64,000 bases of DNA from Aradus depressus. Lineage: Eukaryota; Arthropoda; Insecta; Hemiptera; Aradidae. The stretch spans positions 38,004,045-38,068,044 of the forward strand of contig OY759221.1 in assembly GCA_963662175.1 (NCBI GenBank), read 5' to 3'. Shown in pieces: positions 23,053 to 32,967 of this stretch (the stretch's first letter is position 1; every line of letters starts with the position of its first letter). The translations under genes were made by a program, and so were the position numbers. The notes beneath the pieces are model-generated. The model saw nothing but the letters and a program-made list of their open reading frames with translations. It had not been told where the DNA came from and did not search any database.

Positions 23053-23366
23053 ATATAGAAATGTTAATATGAAGATGGCTGATGTAGTGAGAAGTGATTA
23101 TTTCACAGGATGTCAGAGTTGTGACTCAGATGGTGGACAGGGATAACTCGTCTGTCCCCATCCATGATATTTTAAATTGTTAATGTTTTAGATTGTTATT
23201 TATTTATTTTTATTATATTATTTAGTTCTTTCAAAATTTTTAATTTTTTATCAGACTGCCTGATGATGAGGGAAACCTCGAAAGCCGGCTAGCTATTACT
23301 ACCAATAACAATCTGTGAGAGGTCAGACTATCTTATATTTGACATCCTGTGATATAGAAATGTCAA
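23053..23366 (+). mobile_element. D-family element with 15-bp target-site duplication
   Basis: Element 23068-23351 is flanked by ATATAGAAATGTTAA and ATATAGAAATGTCAA (one mismatch). It opens with GAAGATGGCTGATGTAGTGA, has lost most of the left inverted arm, and keeps the right part with an intact hammerhead-like core and GAGAGGTCAGAC. No reading frame. The long target duplication suggests insertion by reverse transcription rather than by a cut-and-paste transposase. Confidence 0.8.
23258..23293 (+). ncRNA. Hammerhead-like motif, D family
   Basis: Order: GC, CTGATGA (23260-23266), extra T, GAGG, GAAA loop, CCTC, GAAA (23280-23283), GCCGGC, TA, GC. Stem II is 4 bp closed by a GNRA-type tetraloop. 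GCCGGC with flanking A and T forms the minimal stem III. Stem I beside the core is only GC/GC, with AT-rich distal pairing possible. Confidence 0.5.
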
Positions 23367-23486
23367 CTTTCAATGTTCTCTTGGTTGAAAGTACGCCCCG
23401 AGCGATAAAAGAACGCTATCTAGTGCGATTACATGCTCACTTAGTAGCACTCATCAGCCGCACCAGTTTAACATGTCTTCAGCAAT

Positions 23487-23493
<7 letters not shown>

Positions 23494-23530
<37 letters not shown>

Positions 23531-23726
23531 CTTTTGGCTTTATGAACGGTGCATATTAGCCATGTCAATGTGTTATGTATAATTATTTAAGACATCCATG
23601 GCCCCGGGAGGGAGTTCTATCTACGAAATAAAACTCACTCCCGGACGGGATTCGAACCCGCAAACCATGGTGAGACCATGCGACCAAAGCCCTACGCTCT
23701 AGCCCGCACGGCCACCATGGCCCCCC
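23494..23726 (-). repeat. SINE2, full-length copy
   Basis: A poly(A) tail of about 37 bp (T run on plus), body, B box GGTTCGAATCCC (reverse), and a head with GGCCGTGCGGGCTAGAGCG. The head layout, with extra bases between anticodon and T arms, resembles a class II (Leu/Ser-type) tRNA. Flanked by AATGGACTTT at 23484-23493 and 23727-23736. Confidence 0.9.
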
Positions 23727-23739
23727 AATGGACTTTACC

Positions 23740-24185
23740 AGCACGAATTAATCAATTATTGAAAAATGACATTATTGCAGAGATATTGTGAAATAATTCA
23801 AATGAACTTGAATGAAATAAAACTCGTTTATTTGTGTTATTGTCTAATTTCACAGAATATAATAACAAATAATTATAATTGATTTTATAAATTAATAATT
23901 TTAATGTGTGTAAATTTTTTACATCATAGGAGTTTTGAATTTACATATGAAATTGTGTATCGATTCATTCATTACAACGGTAGTTATTATAGTTTTTGTG
24001 TTAAGCCTCCCTCTAATCATCCACCCTTCGACCGTTTTGGTTGAAAATTAATAGGTGTCGTCCTTAGAGGATTCTGGATACACATATAATATTTTGTGTT
24101 TATGTATTCATTTTATCTGGAGTTGATGTGTTCACAGGAACACACACACACACACACACAGACAAACTTTATTTAATATTATTTT
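23740..24185 (-). repeat. P-family repeat with E-family fragment inserted
   Basis: P words (TTACCAGCACGAATTAATCA) are interrupted at about 23760-23855 by sequence homologous to the arm of the 25071-25307 palindrome, then continue with TGTATCGATTCATTCATTAC and a (CA)n tract. Confidence 0.65.
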
Positions 24186-24510
24186 TGGAAACTGAAAGTA
24201 TGAAATAATGTGGATGTATACGAAGAAGAAGATGAAGAAGAGTTTATTATAACAGTCGCATTTACAGAGGTACAATTGAGGGGGTTAGAAGCAAAGGGAT
24301 GTAAGTGACAAAAATGTCATTTCGAGATAATTACCCTCAAAGTTATAGTAACATCGTAAATTCAGGTATTACTTAGGTATTTTCCACTAGTAACAGCATT
24401 ACTGGTACTAACAATAACATGAAGATGGCTGATGTAGTGAGAAGTGATTATTTCGCAGGATGTCAAATATAAGGTAGTCTGACCTCTCACAGATTTTTAT
24501 TTAAGTAATA

Positions 24511-24546
24511 GCTAGCCGGCTTTCGAGGTTTCCCTCATCATCAGGC
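24511..24546 (-). ncRNA. Hammerhead-like motif, D foldback left arm
   Basis: Same composition as 23258-23293 on the opposite strand, all core words intact. Confidence 0.5.
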
Positions 24547-24818
24547 AGTCTGATAAAAAATTTTGAATAAAACTAAATAATAAAAACAAATAAATAACAA
24601 TCTACAACAACAAACATTAACAATTTAAAATATCATGGATGGGGACAGACCAGTTATTCCTGTCCACCATCTGAGTCACAAGCAGTTGTGACTCAGATGG
24701 TGGACAGGAAACACGTCTGTCCCCATCCATGATATTTTAAATTGTTAATGTTTGTTGTTGTAGATTGTTATTTATTTGTTTTTATTATTTAGTTTTATTC
24801 AAAATTTTTTATCGGACT

Positions 24819-24854
24819 GCCTGATGATGAGGAAAACCTCGAAAGCCGGCTAGC
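24819..24854 (+). ncRNA. Hammerhead-like motif, D foldback right arm
   Basis: CTGATGA at 24821-24827, GAGG/CCTC stem with an AAAA loop, GAAA at 24841-24844, GCCGGC and TA. The stem II loop differs from the left arm (AAAA versus GAAA), a change confined to a loop. Confidence 0.5.
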
Positions 24855-25136
24855 TATTACTTAAATAAAAATCTGTGAGAGGTCAGACTACCTTATATTT
24901 GACATCCTGCGAGGAACTAACAATCGTTCTGATCATTAGCCAGTAGTCAGGGTAGGTGTCAAGGAAGATGTTAACACACATGTCTCAATTTCAGTCGATT
25001 TGTCGCTTACATCCCTCTGCTTCTAACCCCCTCAATTATACAATAAGGTTCCTTAACCTTATACAATAAATGAACTTGAAAGAAATAAAACTTGTTTATT
25101 TATGATATTGTCTAATTTCACCAACTATATTTACAT

Positions 25137-25170
25137 GGGAGTACTTTCGGTATTTCTACCATCCTCAGCC
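25137..25170 (-). ncRNA. Hammerhead-like motif, E palindrome left arm
   Basis: Mirror image of the right-arm motif; identical by symmetry. Confidence 0.5.
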
Positions 25171-25207
25171 AAAAGCATAAGAGATAAGACTTATCTCTTA
25201 TGCTTTT

Positions 25208-25241
25208 GGCTGAGGATGGTAGAAATACCGAAAGTACTCCC
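25208..25241 (+). ncRNA. Hammerhead-like motif, E palindrome right arm
   Basis: GG, CTGAGGA (25210-25216), extra T, GGTA, GAAA loop, TACC, GAAA (25230-25233), GTAC, TC, CC. Stem II is 4 bp with a GAAA tetraloop; GTAC is self-complementary; GG/CC starts stem I; UC at the cleavage position fits the NUH rule. Confidence 0.55.
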
Positions 25242-25307
25242 ATGTAAATATAGTTGGTGAAATTACACAAAATCATAAATAAACAAGTTTTATTTCTCTC
25301 AAGTTCA

Positions 25308-26030
25308 TTTGAATTATTTCACAATATCTCTGCAATAATGTCAGTTTTCATTATACAATAAATACAAAAAAAAAAAACATTTAAATTAAAAACAATGCTA
25401 CTGCTTAAGAGTAAATTAACAACAATTAAAACTATTGAAGAAAAAGAAAAAACAAAAAAAAAAAAAATACAAAGTAACTGAAATGAATAGAAAATAAATT
25501 AATAAACATTCAAAAACAGAGATTATAATTTAAAATTGTGAACGGTTATTTTTGTGTTTCTTGAGTTTTCCCCATTTTCTTTACCAAAACGTTTTGATTT
25601 GTGTCACACTTAAGTAAAAAGTTTGTACTGAAATTTATTATGTAGTCCAGTAGGAGCTCGACATTTAGATCTTTATGGATTTGGAGGATGGAGGTGTCCC
25701 TCGAGTAGCTACCAAACATAACTTTTATATCATGGTTATTTAATTTGTTTTTAATAATAAGGAAAAAATTTCGTTTCCGAATAGATTTTCTAATATAAAC
25801 ATTTTTAGTTGAATTATATGAAGTCGGAAGAGAGGAAATTAAGTCTTTATAAATGCATGATCATTATAACTGATTTCCACTTAACTTGTTCTTAGTTCTA
25901 AGTGAGTGCGTACTTAGTTGTGGTTGAGGAAAGTGCTGCATTAACATGATGATGTCTAACTGTGGACTGGGTGTGCCTCAAGTTGTCGGACATTGGTCCC
26001 ATTTAATATAGACAACTAGACAGAACTTGG
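25308..26030. other. No gene recognised
   Basis: AT-rich first half. From 25550 the sequence is less biased, but no open frame or domain was recognised. Confidence 0.4.
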
Positions 26031-28313
26031 AGCGAGGCTTGTCTCCACTGTATTGTATTCAGGCTGGGGGCTTATCGGCTGTATAGAAAGGGCTGGTCGG
26101 CTGTATACACAGGGCTTGTCTCCACTGTATAGCTAGGGGCGTTGTATAGACAGGGCTTGTCTCCACTGTATAGCGGGGGCCTTGTATAGACAGGGCTTGT
26201 CTCCACTGTATAGCTGGGGGCCTTGTATAGACAGGGCTTGTCTCCACTGTGTAGCTGGGGGCTTTGTATGGACAGGGCTTGTCTCCACTGTATAACTCGG
26301 GGCCTTGTACAGACAGGGCTTGTCTCCACTGTGTAGCTGGGGGCTTTGTATAGACAGGGCTTGTCTCCACTGTATAACTCGGGGCCCTGTATAGAGAGGG
26401 CCTGTCTCCACTGTATAGCTGAGGGCCTTGTATAGACAGGGCTTGACTCCACTGGATAGCTGGGGGCCTTGTATAAACAGGGCTTGTCTCCACTGTATAG
26501 CTGGGGGCCTTGTATAGACAGGGCTTGTCTCCACTGTATAGTTGGGGGCCTTGTATAGACAGGGCTTGTCTCCACTGTATAGCTGGAGGCCTTGTACCGA
26601 CAGGGCTTGTCTCCACTGTATAGTTGGGGGCCTTGTATAGACAGGGCTTGTCTCCACTGTATAGCTGGGGGCCTTGTATAGAGAGGCCTTGTCTCCACTG
26701 TATAGCTGGGGGCCTTGTATAGACAGGGCTTGTCTCCACTGTATAGCTGGGGGCTTTGTATGGACAGGGCTTGTCTCCACTGTATAACTCGGGGCCTTGT
26801 ACAGACAGGGCTTGTCTCCACTGTGTAGCTGGGGGCTTTGTATAGACAGGGCTTGTCTCCACTGTATAACTCGGGGCCTTGTATAGAGAGGGCTTGTCTC
26901 CACTGTATAGCTGAGGGCCTTGTATAGACAGGGCTTGACTCCACTGGATAGCTGGGGCCCTTGTATAAACAGGGCTTGTCTCCACTGTATAGCTGGGGGC
27001 CTTGTATAGACAGGGCTTGTCTCCACTGTATAGTTGGGGGCCTTGTATAGACAGGGCTTGTCTCCACTGTATAGCTGGAGGCCTTGTACAGACAGGGCTT
27101 GTCTCCACTGTATAGTTGGGGGCCTTGTATAGACAGGGCTTGTCTCCACTGTATAGCTGGGGGCCTTGTATAGAGAGGCCTTGTCTCCACTGTATAGCTG
27201 GGGGCCTTGTATAGACAGGGCTTGTCTCCACTGTATAGCAGAGGGCCTTGTATAGACAGGGCTTGTCTCCACTGTGTAGCTGGGGGCTTTGTATAGACAG
27301 GGCTTGTCTCCACTGTATAACTCGGGGCCTTGTACAGACAGGGCTTGTCTCCACTGTGTAGCTGGGGGCTTTGTATAGACAGGGCTTGTCTCCACTGTAT
27401 AACTCGGGGCCTTGTATAGACAGGGCTTGTCTCCACTGTATAGCTAGGGGCTTTGTATAGACAGGGCTTGTCTCCACTGTATTGCTGGGGGCCTTGTATA
27501 GACAGGGCTTGTCTCCACTGTATAGCTGAGGGCCTTGTATAGACAGGGCTTGTCTCCACTGTGTAGCTGGAGGCCTTGTATAGACAGGGCTTGTCTCCAC
27601 TGTATAGCTGGGGGCCTTGTATAGACAGGGCTTGTCTCCACTGTATAGTTGGGGGCCTTGTATAGACAGGCCTTGTCTCCACTGTATAGCTGGGGGCCTT
27701 GTATAGACAGGGCTTGTCTCCACTGTATAGTTGGGGGCCTTGTATAGACATGGCTTGTCTCCACTGTGTAGCTGGGGGCTTTGTATAGACAGGGCTTGTC
27801 TCCACTGTATAACTCGGGGCCTTGTACAGACAGGGCTTGTCTCCACTGTGTAGCTGGGGGCTTTGTATAGACAGGGCTTGTCTCCACTGTATAACTCGGG
27901 GCCTTGTATAGACAGGGCTTCTCTCCACTGTATAGCTAGGGGCTTTGTATAGACAGGGCTTGTCTCCACTGTATAGCTGGGGGCCTTGTATAGACAGGGC
28001 TTGTCTCCACTGTATAGTTGGGGGCCTTGTATAGACAGGGCTTGTCTCCACTGTATAGCTGAGGGCCTTGTATAGACAGGGCTTGACTCCACTGGATAGC
28101 TGGGGGCCTTGTATAAACAGGGCTTGTCTCCACTGTATAGCTGGGGGCCTTGTATAGACAGGGCTTGTCTCCACTGTATAGTTGGGGGCCTTGTATAGAC
28201 AGGGCTTGTCTCCACTGTATAGCTGGAGGCCTTGTACAGACAGGGCTTGTCTCCACTGTATAGTTGGGGGCCTTGTATAGACAGGGCTTGTCTCCACTGT
28301 ATAGCTGGGGGCT
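26031..28313. repeat. 41-bp minisatellite, about 55 units
   Basis: Tandem units with GGCTTGTCTCCACTGTATAG and GGGGGCCTTGTATAGACAG at a 41-bp period. Distinctive variants (GCTTTGTATGG at 26261 and 26753; GGCTTGACTCC at 26441 and 26933; AGCTGGAGG at 26581, 27073 and 27565) recur every 492 bp, that is 12 units. Later variants shift by single units. On the minus strand the unit has no stop codon in any phase; because 41 is not divisible by 3, three units are read as one 41-residue peptide repeat, producing 764-, 741- and 420-codon frames that I do not regard as genes. The left edge is degenerate; the right edge abuts a P-family end. Confidence 0.95.
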
Positions 28314-28317
28314 TTTT

Positions 28318-28430
28318 TTTTTTCATTTTTGAAATCAAGGGTTCGAAAAACATAAAAACTGGTGAAAACTCAACATTGAATTTCTGACCGTTTAAATAAC
28401 TTCCCCTATAACTCCTACAGCTGGGTAGTA
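28318..28430 (-). repeat. P-family left end
   Basis: TTTTTGAAATCAAGG and AACTTCCCCTATAACTCC mark a minus-oriented end adjoining the minisatellite. Confidence 0.65.
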
Positions 28431-28444
28431 ATAGTAAGTATTTT

Positions 28445-28560
28445 TATCTACTTATTGCAGAATAAACATGTAGTCTGACCTTCGACAGATTTTATTATTA
28501 TATAATGCTAACCGGCTTTCGAGGTTGGCCTCATCACCAAGCAATCTGATCATTGTCCAT
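28445..28560 (-). repeat. D-family fragment
   Basis: CTAACCGGCTTTCGAGGTTG and TAGTCTGACCTTCGACAG identify a minus-strand copy; CTGATGA is changed to CTTGGTGA. Confidence 0.65.
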
Positions 28561-28755
28561 GAATGAAATAACAATATTAATAATTATTCATTATTCTTTA
28601 TTCTGAATAGAATCGTCCCAACACTGGTTTCTGTTCTTGTAAAGAAGTCAGTTTTCGACATCGCTAACTAACAGTGAACCTATCGATAACGGACACTTCA
28701 AAAGATACATCGATATTTTCCACCTTGATATGGAAAATTGTGTGCATCTCTACCT

Positions 28756-28970
28756 TCTAGTTCAAAAGTAGCGTGCTCGTCTACTGAGCTCAAGATCGCC
28801 AGTTTGAAACCCAGCCGAGACTCATTGATTTTTTATCTTGTAGGTATACAAACGTTGAGCACGCCGTCCCTCGGATGGGACATTAAGCGATGTACGGGGT
28901 ACCTGGTAGTAGGCGATATGAACTTGAAGTTAAAGCCCGGGCATGAGTCACAATAACTAACCAACTCCAT
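28756..28970 (+). repeat. SINE1, internally deleted
   Basis: TACTGAGCTCAAGATCGCC, CACGCCGTCCCTCGGATGGG and AAAGCCCGGGCATGAGTCAC are retained; the A box is lost and the central body is deleted. Confidence 0.75.
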
Positions 28971-29229
28971 CCAACAGATACGTGGCTCTGCTGACGTACC
29001 ACTTCACCCCAACACTCTGACCCCAGATATGAACCGTCTCCTATTCTGAGGCATCTTTTATTCATGAACTTCACGTTCCCGTATAAAACTAAAACCTTTT
29101 TGATCCCATTTTAATGGATCACAGAAAACTCAGCATTCGCCTCGTATTCTTCTTTGTATTTTTTGCCAGTTGGTACTTCCCCAGCGATACCAAGCATAGA
29201 GAAAGTTCCGTAATCGGTCATATCTATAT

Positions 29230-30100
29230 TCTAGTAAGTCTTTATTTCTTTTTCTTTTTACAGTTGTACATTAATAATAATAATAATATTGACAGACAAT
29301 ACTCATGGTCAAATTGACCTTCTGAGGGGTTATCTCTTCTATTTCTACTCGATAATACACATATGATAATAGTGGCAAAATGAAAATAAAATAATTCAAA
29401 TACAAATACAAATGCAGTAATTTACGAAATTAAGTTAAATGATCCATTAAAAAAAGCTAACAAAAATAAAAAAACATCTTCCTGTTTATATATTATTAAT
29501 AATTAAATACTAAAACTAGCTCAAATCTATAATTCCAGGCGGCTTTGCAATAGTTAATTAAACTTTTGTAATTTCGTCCATTTACATATTCAATAAACTG
29601 AACATAGCTTAACTCTGCTTTACTAAAATAAATAAAACGAAATTCTTTTAAGATGGGGCATACGGCAATAAAGTGAAACACATCTCCATCTTGGTTGCTA
29701 TTACACATGGAGCAAAGTTTGATTTCCTTAGTGTAAGAATACTTATTTAAATAAAGAAGTTCACCTCGTACCTTCAGCACCCAGCTTAACGAATTCGCAT
29801 CCATCTCCGAGAAAATAACTTTATTATCTGTAACTAACTGTTTATATAAAGTATGCTTGGTACTATTTATTGATTTTAATTTATATTCATTAATAAATTT
29901 ATTTTTTACTTTATTTACAATATCATTCCCTTTTATTCTGCCATCTAAAAACTCAGTTATATTAACATTACAGTTATTACAAATAGATTGCACTTCGTTA
30001 TACCAAAATACTTTTTTTTCGATGATATTCCTCGTAACAATGTTTATATAATATATAAGATGGGAGATTTAAAGATAACTTTATAAATGTAAATGTAATT
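29230..30100 (-). mobile_element. 5'-truncated LINE (type B)
   Basis: The coding end is on the minus strand; the 3' UTR runs leftward to a TAATAATAAT tract at 29270-29287 and AAAGAAATAAAGAC sequence also seen at 6490 and 44900. Confidence 0.7.
29496..30060 (-). pseudogene. LINE polymerase C-terminal domain
   Basis: The minus-strand frame reads NIVTRNIIEKKVFWYNEVQ upstream of 29993 and continues through VRGELLYLNKYSY to the Cys/His module LCSMCNSNQDGDVFHFIAVC (C-x2-C-xn-H-x4-C) and the end near 29496. This module and LRGELLYLN-like motif occur at the C-terminus of several insect LINE polymerases. No RT palm is present. A frameshift lies just upstream of 30050. The same family appears at 44873-45347. 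Confidence 0.7.
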
Positions 30101-30344
30101 TCAATGTAAACAAGAAAACAGGCATTATATCAGATTCTAAATATAAGAAGAAATCTGGTCTGTTTCTGGGCAGCTTTAAACAATTTTTAATAAATAATTT
30201 GAAGGTTTCTTCAATATTAGGTACTGTGCATCCGATATCCCCAGATTTGAGCCCCATAGGGGCTATATTGAGGACTACTTGGATGGTATATTCTAGTAAC
30301 TACCAATATATATATATTATAGTAACTACCAATGTAATGAATAT

Positions 30345-30590
30345 ATTAACAATCATATGTAAATTCAGAACCCCATAAGGACAGTCCCTAATAAAAAGAG
30401 GAGAAGGGGGATAAGAAGGGCTCATTTCAAAAACCCCAGAAGGACGACACCTATTAATTTTCCACTAAATTGACCGAAGGGAAGGGAAGGCGACTAGAGG
30501 AATGCTCAACTCAAAAACCCTAAAAAATACTAATGTAAATGTATCAACTCAAAATTTAGTATGTGGATTCACTGGTGACTCATCGGCTTT
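30345..30590 (+). repeat. P-family internal units
   Basis: AGGACGACACCTATTAATTT and AATGTATCAACTCAAAATTT followed by GATTCACTGGTGACTCATCG. Confidence 0.65.
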
Positions 30591-30661
30591 TTTTCTTTTA
30601 TCACTTTTCTTTTCAATGTCTTTTCTTGATTTGTTGAACTTTCTGCATATATAAAGGGAAA

Positions 30662-30999
30662 GAGGGCGCCGGTAGCTCAGTGGTATGCGTGCTTGCCTTC
30701 TGAGCTCAAGGTCGTGGGTTCTAAACCCGACTGAGGCCCATAGTTTATTTTATCTGGGAGGTAAAATAAACTTAAGCACGCCGTCCTTCGGATGGGACGT
30801 TAAGCGATGGTCCCGAGACTGTACGATGTCAGGTACTCGTTAAAGACCTCTGCCCTAGGTGAATAAAAAATGTAGGGTAGGCAAAATTTAGGACTCCCAC
30901 AGTAGAGTCGGGCTCATGTCCACCAGACGAAAGAGCGCTCTGGAAGTAGGCGATATGACCTCGTAGTTATAGCCCAGGCATGAGTCATAAAACCTAACC
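30662..30999 (+). repeat. SINE1, full-length copy (338 bp)
   Basis: Intact head: GGCGCCGGTAGCTCAGTGG with A box TAGCTCAGTGG, and a B box GGTTCTAAACCC with one change. Body and CCTAACC tail follow. Flanks TATAAAGGGAAA at 30650-30661 and 31000-31011 are identical. A good reference copy for the family. Confidence 0.95.
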
Positions 31000-31011
31000 T
31001 ATAAAGGGAAA

Positions 31012-31284
31012 AGATATCTACACAATCACTGGTTTAATTCTTTGGTATGTCCACGTGGCTTATAAATTTGATAATTTGCATGTAGGATATATTCATATTG
31101 TCGATCACGGGGAAAATAAAAAAAAATTATGAGTTGAAAACTCGATTTTAGTTTTTCACACGATTACTTCTTTATACTTAAGATATGAGGAAGGAATAAT
31201 GATAGTAATGAAAATATTTTAATAATTACAATGGAACTTCTGTGAAAGGTCTCTATCCTACCAAGAAAATAACGATGAAAGCTA
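31012..31284. other. Unassigned
   Basis: Nothing recognised. Confidence 0.3.
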
Positions 31285-31800
31285 AGTTTTGTAATCGGTC
31301 AGAAACTCGATGTCGTATTTTCACTGGAATTTCATGTTTTCTGACCCTCTTATTCAAAAATTGAATTACAGTAATTCTCTGCAGAATTAATGTATCGGCA
31401 TAAAATTGTTTATGTGTAACCAGAAACCCAAAATTTAGAATTCGGATTCAAAAGCTCTTATGTAAGTCAATAATCCCAAACGATCAATTGGTGTTGGAGT
31501 GTAATGTATCTGTGTGAAGATAGAATATACGATATGTACTATCACGAAATTGTATATGTGTATCCAGAACCCTTTAATAACGATATGTATTGAATTTCAG
31601 CCAAATCGGCCAACGGGAAAGGGATAAGGGGGGACGCACAACACAAAAACTCTAATTATGGTAGTTCTAATGAATGTATTGACCCGAAATTTCATATGTT
31701 TTAGAACCCTAAAAGGATGACACCTATTAATTTTCCACCAAAACGATGGAAGATAATTATAACCAGAGAACTGCCGGTATAATGAATATATAGACACAAA
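31285..31800 (+). repeat. P-family repeat, long copy with tandem internal units
   Basis: Left end (AGTTTTGTAATCGGTCAGAA) then at least two roughly 150-bp units each with a GAATGTATNGACNCGAAATT word and CACCTATT/CAGCCAAATCGGCC words. Confidence 0.75.
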
Positions 31801-31849
31801 ATAGAGAAGAACATCCAAGGGACCGTCTGAACTTGGTTCTTAAACCCGA

Positions 31850-32650
31850 TAGTTGCTATATCCAGTAACCAATTTTTCTGTTTAATTATCGATCCATTTT
31901 TTGAAAGTTGAAGCCTCTTTCCTCTGAAACTACATTTAAGGGGTTGAAATTAGCAACCGCATTTAGTAACAACAGTTTTGCAAAATCATTTGCTTTTGCT
32001 TGCAAAATTGGTCCATTTATCGGAATGTTTGCACTCCTTTGAACCTTGAACCACTGCAACAGAGCTTTTTCGACATCACCATGAGAACTTGTACAAATTT
32101 TTTTCCTGCTGGTACGATCATTTTCGAATTCTTCTTTTAATTTTTGACGGTTCTTAAAAATGTTTGAGAAATGGTTGCATGACTCACCTTTAGTTCATTC
32201 GACAAAGCTCAATTTTTTTCTCCATTTTCCAAACAAGAAATTATATGGAGTTTTTCCTCCACCGTAAAGGTTTTTCGTTTTTTTTCACTCATTGCACCGT
32301 CCTGATTGAATAACTGCAGAGAACTGAGAGAGAATGTGTAGTCAGAAAATAATGTAATCAACGACGGAAACATTCCATGAAAATAATTGATTACTATTTT
32401 CGTAGAATATTTTATGTCTGAACTCCTCTTTCGAGGGATTTGTTTTCTCATGAAGTTCTTATAAAAGGTTTGTTTTCTCAGAAATCCATTAACTTGAAGT
32501 CTCTAAAAGCGATATGTTCTTAATAACCATGTTCTTATACCCAGATATTTTTTACATTAAGTTGCATTAAAGCTGGCCGGGAACTAGAAATTTCGTTCTT
32601 ATAATCGATGTTTTTACAACCGGTGTTCTTTTAAACGATTTTTACTGTAT
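31850..32650 (-). mobile_element. pogo/Tigger-type element, 5' part
   Basis: The right boundary carries TACAGTAAAAATCG (minus strand), a typical pogo-group terminus beginning CAG after TA. The transposase start lies about 360 bp inside. The 3' half is absent or unrecognised. Confidence 0.6.
31920..32292 (-). pseudogene. Tigger/pogo transposase N-terminal DNA-binding domains, broken
   Basis: The start ATG is at 32292. The frame reads MSEKKRKTFTVEEKLHIISC and LENGEKN, then a TGA stop, then ALSNELKVSHATIS: a CENP-B-type helix-turn-helix. After a frame change near 32160 the reading continues NIFKNRQKLKEEFENDR and VEKALLQWFKVQRSANIPIN then GPILQAKANDFAKL, the second (Tc5/CENPB) HTH. The DDE catalytic domain is not present. 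Dead copy. Confidence 0.85.
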
Positions 32651-32760
32651 TGAGTTTTAGCACAAACGGTCAATTGGCTTTCGAGGGGTGGCGAAAAAGT
32701 AATTGATTAATTCGTGTTGAGAAAGTACATACCCTATGTTTCACCGACAACTTTTTTTTA
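32640..32760 (+). repeat. P-family right end
   Basis: AAACGGTCAATTGGCTTTCG and GTTTCACCGACAACTTTTTT. Confidence 0.65.
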
Positions 32761-32967
32761 TTAATATCAAAGAAAACGGAAGTAATTTCCCGTCCATATG
32801 AGAGCAGGGCTGATGGGAAGTTTGTTAAAACCATGAATGAAAAAGGGAGAGTTTCCTGTATCGAAATATAACTAACTACATTGTGGAAGAACAAAGCTAC
32901 ACACATACGTACCTACATCAAATCTAAAAGATCAACAGAGGGGAGATGCTTCAAAAAAATATATATA

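Larger units (their letters stand above)
24416..24915. mobile_element. D-family foldback element, arms about 230 bp
   Basis: Near-perfect inverted arms 24454-24681 and 24686-24911 with a 4-nt centre (GAGTCACAA / TTGTGACTC). Flanked by ACTAACAAT at 24407-24415 and 24916-24924. Both arms hold an intact hammerhead-like core. No coding sequence. Confidence 0.85.
24261..25040. repeat. Outer inverted repeat around the D foldback
   Basis: GAGGGGGTTAGAAGCAAAGG at about 24276 and its near-complement in CCTCTGCTTCTAACCCCCTC at about 25012 face each other, placing the D foldback inside a larger inverted pair. Confidence 0.65.
25071..25307. mobile_element. E-family palindrome, 237 bp with a 1-nt centre
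   Basis: Symmetric about position 25189. The inner 25113-25265 (153 bp) is a perfect inverted repeat; beyond it arms match with few differences to 25071/25307. A related arm lies at 23760-23855. Each arm holds a hammerhead-like core. Confidence 0.9.

Noticed and set aside
26031..28313. CRISPR-like array
   Set aside because: Units are directly adjacent with no unique spacers, and the context is eukaryotic.
26059..28353. 764-, 741- and 420-codon open frames as a repetitive secreted or structural protein gene
   Set aside because: All three minus-strand phases are open because the 41-bp unit lacks stops and its length is not a multiple of 3. There is no signal peptide, splice context or codon bias; the frames end where the array ends.
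30662..30740. Functional tRNA gene
   Set aside because: A and B boxes are present, but the sequence continues into a shared 340-bp body, recurs in over 20 copies with target duplications, and the anticodon arm does not fold well. It is a SINE head.
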